A DNA stretch of 58,604 bases from Calothrix sp. PCC 7716 (GTDB taxonomy: Bacteria; Cyanobacteriota; Cyanobacteriia; Cyanobacteriales; Nostocaceae). Made by a program: the position numbers and the translations under genes. This document shows, in pieces, positions 43,201 to 44,308 of the stretch (position 1 is its first letter; the number at the start of each line of letters is the position of its first letter). The notes below the pieces were generated by a model that was given only the letters and a program-made list of their open reading frames with translations, had not been told where the DNA came from and searched no databases. The stretch is from the NCBI RefSeq assembly GCF_019977735.1, contig NZ_AP025023.1, forward strand, positions 1-58,604, given 5' to 3'.

Positions 43201-44220
43201 CTTGGCAATTGATGTTGAGCCAGTACGAAAGGTAATTACAACCTCATTTGGCACATCAATCACAACTTGATCTGTAATGACTGGTAATATCCCCGTACTC
43301 CAATTAGTTGGATCGTCCCAGAAACCGCTGCCGCCAACCCAATAAACTATATTATTATCTAAATTTAGCTCTGCATTTGAAGAGGATATTCCATGAGTAG
43401 AATGAATATCCTCACTCGTGGGAAGACGCCGCACGCCTGTTGGTAGTGTAGTGCTCATGAGTGAAGTACTCTCATCTACATGAGATAGACCAAGTACGTG
43501 ACCCATTTCATGAGCGATCACACTCAGTAAATCAACTTTAAGATGTGCTGGACTATTCTCAATCCCGCTAAACTCTAAATCGTCACTAGGAGTTGAATCA
43601 ATAAACCATCCTTGTCCAGCAGCATCAGTATCAATAATTACTTTATATCCATCAGTTAAACCCAGCTTGTAACCAGGTAAATCTTCTATTACAAGCTCTA
43701 CATTATTAAGAATACCTGTATCAAATTCATTTACTCCCAACTTAGACCAACGCGCGATTGCTGACTCTCGGAAGGTTTCTAATATTTCTATTGTCAGTTG
43801 GTTTGCATCAAAAGAAAATGCCTGTTCTTGTATATCACCAGCACTTTCATCAATATTGCCCAATTCCAAAACATTCACACTACCCAAAAGCGCATCACCA
43901 CTTAGAGCAACGTTGACTAATGGGTCATTGAGGGTACTGCCTGTAAGAGGGTCTACATCAGTATTTGTTGTACTTGTTTTTTCTATCAGCAGAGGATTAT
44001 TTGCAGCATTATTAGAGGTCAGTCCATTATCACTGACTGACCCACTACTGCTATCAGGTTGTACAATTTCGGTACTAGGCGCCCCAACCGGAGAAGTCGT
44101 ATTACTCTGGTTGTTATTTTGATTACCAATTAGCGGGTCAGTAAACGGTGAGGGGACTGATAACCCGTCGTTGGAGAATGTATTGTTGTTGGATAATCCA
44201 AAATTGTTGTCAGGCACCAT
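13237..44220 (-). CDS. Giant multidomain secreted protein (10,327 residues)
   Basis: One uninterrupted frame of 10,327 codons (over 1 MDa), 53% of the plasmid. The ATG at 44,220 follows AAGG at 5-base spacing. There is no Sec signal; export is expected through the type I system encoded next. Order of modules (residues): Asn/Ser-rich start (1-110); matrixin-like protease (110-290); beta-repeat array of 218-residue units (360-1160); CARDB (1190); three cadherin-like (1312-1605); eleven CARDB (1608-3110); PPC- and IPT-like (3111-3310); uncharacterised (3310-3900); propeller (4000-4258); nine Ig-like (4478-5392); Rhs-like shell (5580-5864); dockerin (5946-5998); Big_2-like (6092-6284); YVTN propeller (6737-7114); alpha/beta hydrolase (7371-7600); NUC1 nuclease (8050-8265); antisense-pentapeptide region (8368-8544); second matrixin-like domain (8564-8720); six PKD (9030-9540); six Calx-beta (9541-10,211); LWPPNHKM-type C-terminal domain. 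RTX nonapeptides were not seen. It is likely a surface adhesin with enzymatic modules; the role is inferred. Confidence 0.9.
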   Translation of the reverse strand: MVPDNNFGLSNNNTFSNDGLSVPSPFTDPLIGNQNNNQSNTTSPVGAPSTEIVQPDSSSGSVSDNGLTSNNAANNPLLIEKTSTTNTDVDPLTGSTLNDPLVNVALSGDALLGSVNVLELGNIDESAGDIQEQAFSFDANQLTIEILETFRESAIARWSKLGVNEFDTGILNNVELVIEDLPGYKLGLTDGYKVIIDTDAAGQGWFIDSTPSDDLEFSGIENSPAHLKVDLLSVIAHEMGHVLGLSHVDESTSLMSTTLPTGVRRLPTSEDIHSTHGISSSNAELNLDNNIVYWVGGSGFWDDPTNWSTGILPVITDQVVIDVPNEVVITFRTGSTSIAKLTTQEDLVISGGNLTILGEGAINNDFTLSSGTLNTTGTVTLKGQNNLWSAGTLSGPGTVNIAENATLSITNGNYKYLQNNITLNNEGTVIWDVDEYYIYGDGNGALEVINNQGIFEIKNDQDFYNLTFNNSGTLIKSNATETTAFYNSTFNNTGTVDLRQGRLNFNGGGSSNGGSFKLAANTTAEWSNSYTFADGTTVSDLGTILITGGNVNFNQQIVNLQNLVINGGTLNTTGTVIVNNDFTLSSGTLNTTGTVTLKGQNNQWSAGTLSGSGTVNIAENATLSITNGYKYLRNKITLNNLGTVIYDSSPYNWYHIDGDSNSALEVINNQGIFEIKNDETFYYLTFNNSGTLIKSNTTGTTTFSGSEFNNTGTVDLRQGRLNFSGGGSSNGGSFKLAANTTAEWSNSYTFADGTTVSDLGTILITGGNVNFNQQIVNLQNLVINGGTLNTTGTVIVNNDFTLSSGTLNTTGTVTLKGQNNQWSAGTLSGPGTVNIAENATLSITNGYKYLRNKITLNNLGTVIYDSSPYNWYHIDGDSNSALEVINNQGIFEIKNDETFYYLTFNNSGTLIKSNTTGTTTFSGSEFNNTGTVDLRQGRLNFSGGGSSNGGSFKLAANTTAEWSNSYTFADGTTVSDLGTILITGGNVNFNQQIVNLQNLVINGGTLNTTGTVIVNNDFTLSSGTLNTTGTVTLKGQNNQWSAGTLSGPGTVNIAENATLSITNGYKYLRNKITLNNLGTVIYDSSPYNWYHIDGDSNSALEVINNQGIFEIKNDETFYYLTFNNSGTLIKSNTTGTTTFSGSEFNNTGTVDLRQGRLNFSGGKFVLAAGTIQENGGTIDISNGTFIEDNQLPNFKITGVTAPTSIKPGSNIAVSWTVENIGKDVTDVTTWYDGIYLSPDDKFDVTDIFITRKSRQTPLAILGTYTADHSIILPETATVNQYLLFIVDEKYHQLEEKENDNVFALAIELLNLNNNPPTDVQLSKNFVDENSFNSTLVGSLSTTDPDVGETHTYKLLDNASGRFFLDGNQLKVANGALLNFENQSSYNIIVQSIDQQGLSLDKTFTINLNNVNEAPVDIQTSKSQINENSSNGLVIDTLSTIDLDDFDTHTYKLLNDAGGRFKIVGNELQVANGSLLNFEADTSHSIVVQTTDAGGLSFEKTLSIAINNINEAPTAIQISNNSINENSSNGTVIATFTTTDADRSDSHTYTLLNDADERFAITGNQLIVANRALLDFEQNTSHIIIVSTQDVSGLTYDQTFTINVINIKEVDLVPTITSVNSIQASSETILPATSGEVISLKWDVLNAGGDAISGTWVDRIYLSDAPPETFTPNSFDFIKEVAHTGGLAAKLHYAKDLNIKLPIDISGTKYLYVVTDADDSVNELNGTIDGKENIVFQKLQIELAPYADLAVSNVTFNPSGTIIGDPASVTVNWTVTNIGTGAGITSKWYDRVIASVDSTVGNSDDIILEQFEHNGALIKDAFYNQSKTIQLTPGFEGKYKLFVQTNAPVSDSDGKIHSVFENGLLSNNTSKSPNEFLVTRKPYADLTVNKVDTEATSTQTGRFFKLNWEVANNGIAATDSAEWYDTVQLARKKPNGEEFELIGSPYYFERTGALSNQTNKNTYTRSRDVFIPYDLDADTYFFIVTTGSSNNPYEFIYTDNNTKVSAPITITKGSTPDLYVSRISTVPSAQAGSKIDVTWQVFNSNAPGTGDAGGTWYDYVYLRNITTGSTIGLDTFKQDNGLTAGKFYTRTEQITLGEYLSGTYEVFVETNIVVDNYGNRSVYEEASALINNKLKSTSNITVSLPTRPDLRVETLNVPTTAIKAGGTTSVDFVIKNFSPVEAKGKWTDNVYLSLDDKIDGSDILVDSFDNDSALAGQVQYPHTTKNFEIPKYFREKAFIIVQTDAGNTINEYPQDDNNIEVAEIKITSLPPADLVTSNVIAPLQAFAGSTIKVKYKVSNEGIGETTRSSWTDSIWLTRGLTRPSPVNIDGGSQDIQLRNVTHTGTLQTVNDFRGTKFYENEVEVTLPTNLDAGQWYVTVWSDALDDVYEDIQDININPNDPNELDNNNYSSSSNRIEILLPSAPDLQVTEINPTLIATTNQPFKVVWSVENKGNLAINSGTWYDDVYITDAPTLEASTAIWSLGSVEHSKQLQAFGGSYTAELETVLSPGVSGKYVIVKTNSGFFSSIWEGSYGNNNTLTVATNVTTKPADFVVTDIKTFTPNYSGDPTTIEWRVTNDGAAVWSGTRYWYDEVWISKSSTFDSSATWLGSFVQTLPSGGLANGQSYTQKQTVTLPAGIKDNYYIHVFANRNVADRSYGGGVPTGGGDNYWTGVRYQTSAYEDTSNNYNKAVIPVIFREADLDISGLTVETLQPGVNPKSGETINVTWQVANIGDRDTREKEWYDRVYLSLGDNSLDGKDIFLGEYKRTTGLKKDEFYTQTQQFVLPDNISGNFKVIVFTDSNYAYAPYGDNNLNFEWFLNRELARVPEYDFEDNNKDFVDLTIDPTISPDLQVTALKTKENGIAGQTLDVEYTVKNVSEGATPERQGTWNDLIYLSRDQKLDLVADRYLGFISHTGGLGANSSYTNKQTFDLPFDLDGSYFVFVVTDPQQSGARGVVYEGTNEGNNAKPSDEPLIIGRPDPVDLEVDTQTNTITVPSDSNVGQALNNIKWTVKNNSDYSITGEWSDAVYLSKDGIWDITDRLLGRKIFRGTLAGNNVTDGSNAYSLELNLSDNILLPGVTPGDYRILVRTDVYNEVYEGVNGGETNNLKASADTFKVNAETLSLNQNKLTTLRKQQDRLFELDITEVGQTIRITTDGALGTGNEIYVGFGEAPTSTKYTSVSKGAIGSDQSAIISNTRPGKYYILVRGTEGNDAQVTIKAEVLPFSVTDIATDRGGDSRYVSTTITGAQFDDKTTVKLVRPGIGEFIASNIKVIDSTTIKAVFDLTNAPHGLYDVKVSKTTAGSTNPIEATLPYRYLVERAIETDVTVGLGGPNILAPGETGTYRVSVQSLTNIDTPYVHFSFGIPELGENPIIELPYTKFTSNLRGEPDNNPNGKLDDVPWAEIVSDVNLNGQILAPGYVIDLPNAGFTGMNFNVQTYPGLKELLLQNPDLLEDINPSDLAFKFNIVATATAMTRAEFVAEQSREALKLRQAVLNDRTATAALINLAANADTWTNAFLAALEQTGLLREEDDTPPIRESQQIISLIATLSTGLLVGPAGQEIRSTGDLVKFFENVRKWYGHDASKIGSPDIPDLKPFDKGLSRKTHSQAFNIYVPFGEARVDLPQGVPVPAPNFGSAFTTPSSTSNLVSLTGPIGYGNNNIIPIGADLPYTIRFENAATAPTAVSSVRLVTKLDDDLDERSFQLGGIKVGDIQVNIPGGRSSFQGDFDFIATKGFILRVSAGIDLPTRTASWLLEAIDPETGNVIKNPNVGILLPNDVNAKGAGFASYTVAPLNNKTTGTEITSTAKVIFNTLAPIDTNRTVSKIDGAAPLATITATALGSNNSATNNSQLATVSGSTDYKVKWNAADESNGSGVKHVTIYVAENGGDFKVWKSQTLDTEAIFSGKATSKYEFLVLATDNAGNKQTPPLGITAPSDGFSVNLGTIPTVGQTTQQILPAEAPTQQNSTNKLFIQASSENNIPATLPTTNKPEFEQVLRPFTASAFATNIPTSNANIGAMAIVVLPDGTVLASGGANRGSIYRFNSIGGTATTPLAFLEQYPIFDMAVDRNGALWATTGGGPLLQLNPQTGNIVKKYGESITQAMAINPLDGFIYVSSGNGIEIFDPVNETFKHYSDLRVDSLAFAPDGSLWGTSWPDRGLVVKFKPNGSAERMLSLSEPVDSLAFGVTGSQLEGLAFVSTNKGDVLMVDLATMKHLTVATGKNGATWGENIETTRDGRVLISHSGQIDVLSPIVAPKVAATNPVKDAIVALPLNTINVTFTSDMFAGASNNLASVLNPNNYQLIGANNNIINPVSVQYDAARKSALLGFNSFDAGNYEFKVLQNIKSTAGAELETAYSERFTTVSNFSNLVDFNFSNARSERATNTVSFDVTITSKADQDLLLPVMLLLDPSTAFTGTLQGAVGRTPNGAYLLDLKDNLTDNRLKPGQSTTVRTITVNNPDALRVEFTPGIYAMPYPNMAPVITSNAVLNATVGQEYKYQVAANDSDGSVLGYLLYDAPPGMTLDNNGLINWTPVAGGANQENVVLYTYDLRGGYTTQSFSINVLGANNKPVFSSPSISGGTISTNSGVTTIRGAEGKTLQIKVGATDSDKDKLTYWADNLPGGSVFDPTTGILTWTPNYQQAGTYENVQFVVNDGKERVTQNVNILVAPTNQAPTLVRPADKIVREGDYVRIQLKANDADGTALTYFSNLLPGGATLDPVTGVFEWTPAYFQAGEFEIPFNVSDGNSITTQNTKITVLNVNAAPVFEGLTSWVAQEGESIRFRAFALDPDNPGFVPQERNSKGELTILEGSDPSVTYTVSGLPTGASFDVDTAMFTWTPGYTSAGTYNVTFTATDDGNGTGVSKTTSITVPITIRNTNRAPLFDNVTVASGSNNTTTTITTFNPDGTFSVNRTAFNNVNVERGEIKEITFKVTDLESDALSLNLELERNAGDGIPSFIKPLRNNNDGTWTLRVEPGLDAFGNSYSFRLVATEVRTDGTTALRNVLPFNVNVIAANSAPQISYIGDKVAVLNQTLDFFINTSDRNQDALTYSFTGLPEGIANIVPTGVYGQAKLTWAPTQSDVGKILPVTITVRDSGNGVPGNVLTDTQTFNVVVRNSNATPVLSTIAPQTVNENSTLTLQLAATDSDGDTLTYNALNLPVGAVFNRQTGLLTWTPDYSLAGTYNISVTASDGNRSATRPLTITVNNINQVPIFTPLGVQYGQENDRVTFKLVADDADGATVEYTAISTLPQGAILDSRTGDFTWKPNYEQAGEHVLKFQAKDPAGATTMLDVVVSIANVNRAPRLTISDRAVVLGSKLEFKLAGSDLDANSTLKYSAVNLPEGATLDAVTGQFNWQPNPGQVGNYTVTFRVSDGDLTATQNALIRVALAPVPPTVTLDLTPSFPAVPGQKVIVQTQAAGLATITSLTAKVAGQVVPIDTFGRFEFTPTAPGKVVVEAIAVDADGRTSSTSKVVKIRDVSDDAAPIVSFAAGLDNSKVQSATNITGVVTDTNLDEWVLQIAEFNSNEFTTIARGTQSRDGVLSQFDPGRYVNGFYQLRLSATDISGRTSTTTSNIEVSNTSKNAYIRKETDLTTTIGGATVNIIRTYNSLLNDETGTFGNSWSLANIDADIQTNVTPTGSENLGVYSPFRSGTRLYLTAPDGNRIGFTFAPQKVTIPGATYYTPAWVSDAAGYKLESVDAKLTAAGNSFYDLKTGFAYNPASGRFDGYEYKLTDGSGNVYYLSTDKGVVEQVATNGTRLVYSDSGITSSTGETIRFVKDAAGRLQQITAPDGTLVSYTYEGSNLVAARNLSTGNASRYGYTEELLTLASGNPGTSGSVISYGATPQVSTVKGDLGGAVQWNGKTTSGAGNDRYTFSLRDGEISSTATGIVLVGVEASGNGVLRMPALNGLAPVATNGNYALYAIDKAGLNLVEVAAGSAYNLQLTVAGDINRDGAVDGVDSDLLDAAIRLGSNDKAYDFNRDGVLNAADVQILGSNYGFTANRAPVVKPTNVLTHVDLDATVALNKLATDPEGDAVFFRIISAENGNASFTPDGKSVLFTPNDDYFGAASFTLVADDGYSTSAPVKVDVNVSNAALINLDFVKRGLRLDKGGSTELVVIGDFADQEDVILPYSYLQFASDKSTVASVTNMGVVTGLSDGVSVLSAKRNGISAFTALRVGELQPINQTELNIAIAEEQGLDLYPEAVMLAKGMTRQLLVGLYGVEESPDLKFKDAGTRYFVNNPNILQVGSDGLITALDEGIANVTVIYGAAEAIVPVRIEKPTPLVNGETKLGFSGGIIQVGDGEHRSLLMLAQGALTEDALVNFTVLDEKEDLSLPLPSGFEFAGGFDLNLGDNTLLIPAQIAIPAPANLPVGTEVYFMRKGSMPDATGTWQPMWMLEESGKVTADGMIRTSSPPYPGVTKPGEYAVIYSGTAGNGSIVRGRVSLEYKFPPAFYGILIPPPAPDIDLGKIGFGIALATFSNSKVKILKDIGDVLKLLKTPLETVEKIKGYVEKAQNLAELGVALSQASSINSDVLKKILEIIKPYSAFGQLLNPDLFFSIPAFKVSYDISKVDIVQVPMVGLPVVTSANVQLNPDGVATFETRLNLPAPKTADPQASPILQKAELKIETKEDDTKEPVLVLTGSNFVLPDNTTNAGNTRLEDLAVNFRVGNEIYQGTILSGKDLGNNQFEVRVKSSNKIALGSAEISVTRTQKERIGTEADSYQIVKYDSNPIRLSANNGYVLASQPWSDKVAVLQGTNPEAVVEAKSSKDLLVARIPVGADGVADRPRDIAFTADGARAYVTLENSGRIALVDPLFLQAIDTNPETEEIDTINLPTAASPRSIVIDKQNQYAYIADGRLGLIYVLDINPASKTYHQVIQNIQINNAPRGLRELAINSDGRRLFATAPAFGTEKSKIAVINIDPKDKPESYQNNLNRWHEQFATIDADRGVEGLAATPDPRFMTFTNRKSDGTGYGVLEITNDEASIFFAAKTRYAKLNLGSIHDYFDVNEGVAVTITKDKKYGFVAGFNGSNFGYGFESVDGVQAGSNIGIIKDPLSDNPLLFAATRPIPLGLTSDLALSNDDKYLYASYPLGGGVYVFDVEEMIKTLERPTDYIIDQFGRPIGSKFFDPRYQRQANIFDFDTVPLDDINPKISVAADYGIIKEDRVKNQFTYGVFEGSNRAPVNFGVVRNLAVSPPDVLKLTSPNGIKEGDLTPTFTWDFQIPDEQIKEVNLFVSTFDQGKGLLPWDKVVDLSDSSFLSELSQQQKRELLSEPWKDYNDFNPGRIVTATWKRETNTWYWHDGTTVVAQPTNDPENNITRFTLPDLRTLTAGQNYNWAVQAINTAGQSEIEFGKFNTIIPVSTNPFSSVTVLTHGFTLFPTQTGVPNNFYDLADNIASANGDLPSEKGLILRYDKPTSLWIPIDKESRILTDLTGNLNPGDANYLATLANNIKSKYINQNKALVLLPEWSTKGESTQPDSGFTEGAADAIFASIVQLDQALGGDVGERDESGNLVRLYYDNGDLIRKHGALFDSPLHFIGFSRGTVVNSEIIQRLGTYFPYAGGKIDAEGNAVVDKDGKQVRDLQMTTIDPHDFYQESLKVDLAGFKLKDFRDFEEPTVQVWDNVTFADNYYQTVANPNGSTWTPNGRFIEGADVNIKLDGRTGFTEDNRRGGPHGNVFSWYAGTVDLNIDDVDNGYTIDVDNGYTQTALPVYDQLGEKSLSKLLNLNESNVSLTPWYSSSAKQGSGSTEGIGTGWYYSALGGGKRPTVDMSKRVSVKFDNTDEDIAEGDFAVPTVFNGNFDVGTKDDENAPVAGWSFHNGGSSLLRKYLVDKKSVLALANPKPIEESEPIDDTEQDENAVNNEERFLNAALTIEERINSDKVLKLGGSDGIKNNDPFEANQKPEPGWGVFRFDLFAPKSLGKSQGKLKITLQDTANPDNKVTDTIFLKELELTNKQTPLSYDYQVVSRQLDFAPSGFETFHIQVPEKLRGKIIKPIFELLDYDGETFYIDNIAFQSTNLRFGNPSNARYADPKDGYSKEVLNTYRDNFLIERPQYALSYNSVTNTANWASWQITKDLIWPADGGFSLSNKRNYQVDKTLPSEFYQVQKKDYLNESGKNISFVENGKKVDYALGHLVPTGDRDRNWKDNIAVNHLSNIVPQTRLSNNGVWVGFEGYVKSFILSGNVKNPILSNKEVFVVAGTHGVKDVELTAKGTAGTDPLSNQTSIKIPEFLWQVILVVNQPGLKPEQITKDNAYAIGFWMPNTAPEVLPDPDGLKLYDDINSESNWRKKDSSGNYVYIKSVNFIESRTGYDFFSYLPTATQTDIKDNEDKLEPTNMPDGVPLLADEFLGSQKNEIYAGSNIAWSSISNTFVPNTSIFHDSITENSLTNVIKALDISQIGIAEISAVKKGVVHDSIPEIGVAEISTIKSTLVHFNPAQVSSDKESTAEVSLTSFSPTQISTIKNGSSQITPIHVDSFKISPTEIGISQVSGFQKGSFQVDTTKISFAQVNTSQEQTSSVAIDTKSKVSFSSSIPFQQFFNVHNLSLASSNTFKDNSPTLWSTLFDSTNPFDLTFQIADLPTGQLAEAQITKFDQYGRPNGGTLLIDNDANGVGWFIDTTPFDNTEFSQTLTDTAFRATTGAAAGKYDLLTTVLHEMGHLVGIINGNPGFDKYVQTINGKRTFVGADFTATLTTDGSHLDSKVHAYDLMNNTLAPGVRKLPSWLNLQMINAVRNTTVASSSIAQLKAPLTSILLAEITNGNFDETDRSKPEFGWSTRGAATILNKEAVLTEDSPFNSNFSQSFIIPEGAKYLQFTLKNTTLGKDSQQAPGDAFEVALLNALTKQSLIDTVSGLTKTDSLLNIQHDGTAYTSSKVRLVNTTQNNALALSQPLTFRVDLTGVQAGTAATLYFDLLGFGAKDAKVVLDNVMLLNNDLIAPVANNDTASTDQTKPVIINPIANDIGTTINPTTLAISTNPTNGTIILNPDGTITYTPNTIFVGTDTFTYTVKDGDGLTSNEATVNITVNNIAPTITAITGDTTTTEGTQTSFTASATDPGDTLTYIWNFGDGSEIVTGQTVNHIYIDNGAYTATLTVTDSKGVNSFQTFLVTVNNVAPVVDAGSDQTVFEGQSVTFNGAFTDPGILDTHTITWDFGDGNTTSGTLTPTHIYANNGTYTAKLTITDNSGGISNDTITVTVNNIAPTINTINGDITVNEGATANFSATATDPGNDTLTYTWNFGDGSNPVSGKDVSHIFADNGAYTVTLTVTDSDGAASVQTLNVKVNNVAPIVNAGTDSTANEGQTITFNGAYTDPGILDTHTIEWDFGDGTTATNVLNPTHTYGNNGIYTVTMTVTDNAGASETDTLTVTVNNVAPTITQLTGTTEVEEGTPATFSAEAIDPGNDTLTYTWNFGDGSDPVQGKNVNHTFLDNGNYTVTLTVTDDFGASTTQTLTTKVSNVAATVDAGANQIMYQNELVVFDGQFTDPGILDTHTIEWNFGDGNTVTGVLNPSHTYTLDGEYTVTLTITDNSGAVSNDTMNVTVKKPPTMTAGDISIIEGDNGYKYAVFTASLSEASLRTVTANYSTADGTATSGSDYTATNGTITFASGEISKTITVQLIGDTIDEFDETFFLNLSDATNATIAKTTGVGTILDNDEAPTLAISDRTITEGDNGTQIATFTVSLSAASAKPITVKYATADSTALAGTDYTATIGAITFAPGEISKTVTVQVLGDTLDEFDETFFLNLSDATNATIDKTTGVGTILDNDEAPTLAINDRTITEGDNGTSIITYTVNLSAPSGKPISVKYATADGTATAGSDYIATNGTVTFAPGETTKTIAVQVLGDTLDEFDETFFLNLSDATNATIATTTGIGTIVDNDEAPTLAINDRTITEGDNGTQIATFTVSLSAASAKPISVKYATADGTAIAGTDYTATSGAITFAPGETTKTVTVQILGDTLDEFDETFFLNLSDSTNATIAPTSGVGTILDNDEAPTLTINDRTITEGDNGMMAVTYTVSLNTASGKPVTVDYTTVDGTATAGTDYIATNGKLTFTPGETTKTITVQVLGDSIDEFDENFSLKLDGATNATITKASGMTTIIDNDAPPAITINDRTITEGHNGTQILNFTVSLSAPSQKPISVKYATANGTATAGSDYTATNGILTFAAGETTKTVSVQIIGDRLDEQNENFFINLSEAINANITDNQGVGTIIDDDESPTLTVAAVPGELWPPNHKMVEVKVNVNVRDDFDANPTVRLLSITSNEPTNGSGDGNTTGDIEIRPDGRIFLRAERSGNGSARIYTLTYSATDSAGNVTISTTQVRVPLNQGK
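13590..15600 (-). repeat. Six Calx-beta repeats with exact 336-bp period
   Basis: The string GTTCTATC recurs at 13,886, 14,222, 14,558, 14,894 and 15,230, a constant 336 bp (112 residues). Each unit ends in DETFFLNLSDATNATI-like text and begins INDRTITEGDNG. Calx-beta domains bind calcium in many secreted proteins. Confidence 0.85.
15600..17140 (-). repeat. Six PKD domains arranged as three A-B pairs
   Basis: Each has the WNFGDG/WDFGDG core and LTVTD end. Two types alternate: A units start APTIT-x-x-x-GD, and B units start VDAGSDQ or VNAGTD and contain TDPGILDTHTI. The order is A-B-A-B-A-B, so the array grew by duplication of a two-domain block. Confidence 0.8.
18060..18530 (-). other. Domain of the giant protein: second matrixin-like domain, incomplete zinc site
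   Basis: Residues about 8564-8720. Text such as GGTLLIDNDANGVGWFIDTTPFD parallels the first matrixin domain. The zinc helix reads HEMGHLVGIINGNPGFD: His8656 and His8660 are present but the third ligand position is Asn instead of His. A further ligand could come from elsewhere in the loop. It is likely an inactive or altered copy. Confidence 0.7.
18589..19119 (+). CDS. Pentapeptide-repeat protein frame, antisense inside the giant gene
   Basis: 176 codons on the plus strand, opposite to and fully inside the giant gene. The N-terminus MDIEELLERYAAGERNF is the typical start of cyanobacterial pentapeptide-repeat proteins. It is followed by about 20 A(D/N)LXX repeats (EADLSGINLEG, ANLKGVNMYGSDLTG, GANFSHANLRDA). 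Codons fall in exact register with the giant frame, so each codon is the reverse complement of a giant-gene codon. To keep the giant frame open the pentapeptide frame must avoid TTA, CTA and TCA, and none occurs in 176 codons. The antisense product is a five-residue-periodic string such as SPTQISTIK and ISPTEIGISQVS. No ribosome binding site precedes the plus-strand ATG, so expression is uncertain. It may be a captured gene fossil now serving as a linker. Confidence 0.6.
   Translation: MDIEELLERYAAGERNFAFRVNCNRTGLFLRSVDLSEADLSGINLEGAFLEAANLRNTNLSGANLKGVNMYGSDLTGAIFNGADLSGAEGSEANFCGTFFVRANLSGVEMNQCAFDGANFSHANLRDAIVNDSFFNGANFSNADLRNVEGFYNICEAIFSNTIMEDGSIWYESIGY
19420..20080 (-). other. Domain of the giant protein: NUC1-type nuclease with altered motif
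   Basis: Residues about 8050-8265 match DNA/RNA non-specific endonucleases. Seen are YALGHLVPTGDRDRN with the general-base-type His8136, LSNIVPQT carrying the metal-binding Asn, and NNGVWVGFE with the conserved Glu. The usual DRGH is ALGH here, so the Asp and Arg positions are changed. Activity may be reduced or lost. Confidence 0.7.
21500..24010 (-). other. Domains of the giant protein: YVTN propeller and alpha/beta hydrolase
   Basis: A lactonase-like propeller spans residues 6737-7114 (RPRDIAFTADGARAYVTLEN, YAYIADGRLGLIYVLDI). After a fibronectin-like stretch, a hydrolase-like domain begins at VTVLTHGFTLF and has the nucleophile elbow GFSRG with Ser at about residue 7542. A lipase/esterase role is possible; the catalytic Asp and His could not be assigned with confidence. 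Confidence 0.55.
26225..27490 (-). other. Domains of the giant protein: Rhs-like segment and dockerin
   Basis: Residues about 5580-5864 resemble the start of Rhs/YD shells (DLTTTIGGATVNIIRTYNS, FGNSWSLANIDADIQ, DAAGRLQQITAPDGTLVSYTY). The dockerin type I module (5946-5998) has two calcium-loop repeats, DINRDGAVDGVDSDLL and DFNRDGVLNAADVQIL. A dockerin implies pairing with a cohesin, which is not encoded on this plasmid. Confidence 0.7.
28045..32230 (-). other. Domains of the giant protein: propeller and nine Ig-like repeats
   Basis: Residues about 4000-4258 form a beta-propeller of NHL/SMP-30 character (VVLPDGTVLASGGANRG, LAFAPDGSLWGTSW). A Big-type domain follows. About nine putative-Ig repeats of roughly 95 residues come next, with recurring YQVAANDSDG, LTYSAVNLPEGATLD, GQFNWQP and FRVSDG strings. 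These are protein- or carbohydrate-binding stalk repeats in secreted bacterial proteins. Confidence 0.7.
34890..40660 (-). other. Domains of the giant protein: CARDB and cadherin-like stalk
   Basis: About twelve CARDB-like modules of roughly 120-150 residues, each with the pattern DL-x-V near the start, V-x-W-x-V-x-N-x-G, WYD-x-V-YLS and NNI/V-x-ends. Three cadherin-like repeats of about 100 residues (HTYKLL, FKIVGNELQVANGSLLNFE) interrupt the first from the rest. Such modules act as rigid spacers in adhesins; cadherin repeats commonly bind calcium. Confidence 0.75.
40741..43145 (-). repeat. 654-bp tandem repeats coding a 218-residue beta-repeat module
   Basis: Units begin at 40,741, 41,395 and 42,049 with exactly 654-bp spacing. 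The first two read as identical and the third differs at only a few bases (for example near 42,098, 42,270, 42,386 and 42,437). A fourth, diverged unit follows from 42,703 to about 43,145. The encoded text is full of GTLNTTGTV, GTVDLRQGRLNF and NNSGTLIKSN motifs typical of a right-handed beta-helix or filamentous-haemagglutinin-like stalk. Near-identity points to recent duplication or gene conversion. Copy number in the original molecule could differ if the assembly collapsed the array. Confidence 0.85.
43350..43893 (-). other. Domain of the giant protein: N-terminal matrixin-like metalloprotease
   Basis: Residues about 110-290. The zinc-binding helix is HEMGHVLGLSH with ligands His237, His241 and His247, and STSLMS follows as a met-turn. 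Preceding text (NNVELVIEDLPGY, VIIDTDAAGQGWFIDSTPSDD) matches the N-terminal part of cyanobacterial matrixin-like proteins. All catalytic residues are present, so it may be active. Confidence 0.85.
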
Positions 44221-44308
44221 GATAACCTTGTATCCTCTGTTGTCTAAAATGTTTTGTTATACGTAAAAAAGAGAAAATATTAATGCAATTCGTGAGAGAT
44301 ATAAAAAA

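Noticed and set aside
13237-44220. Calling the giant protein an RTX toxin
   Set aside because: No GGxGxD nonapeptide repeats were seen; only the type I exporter context would suggest it.
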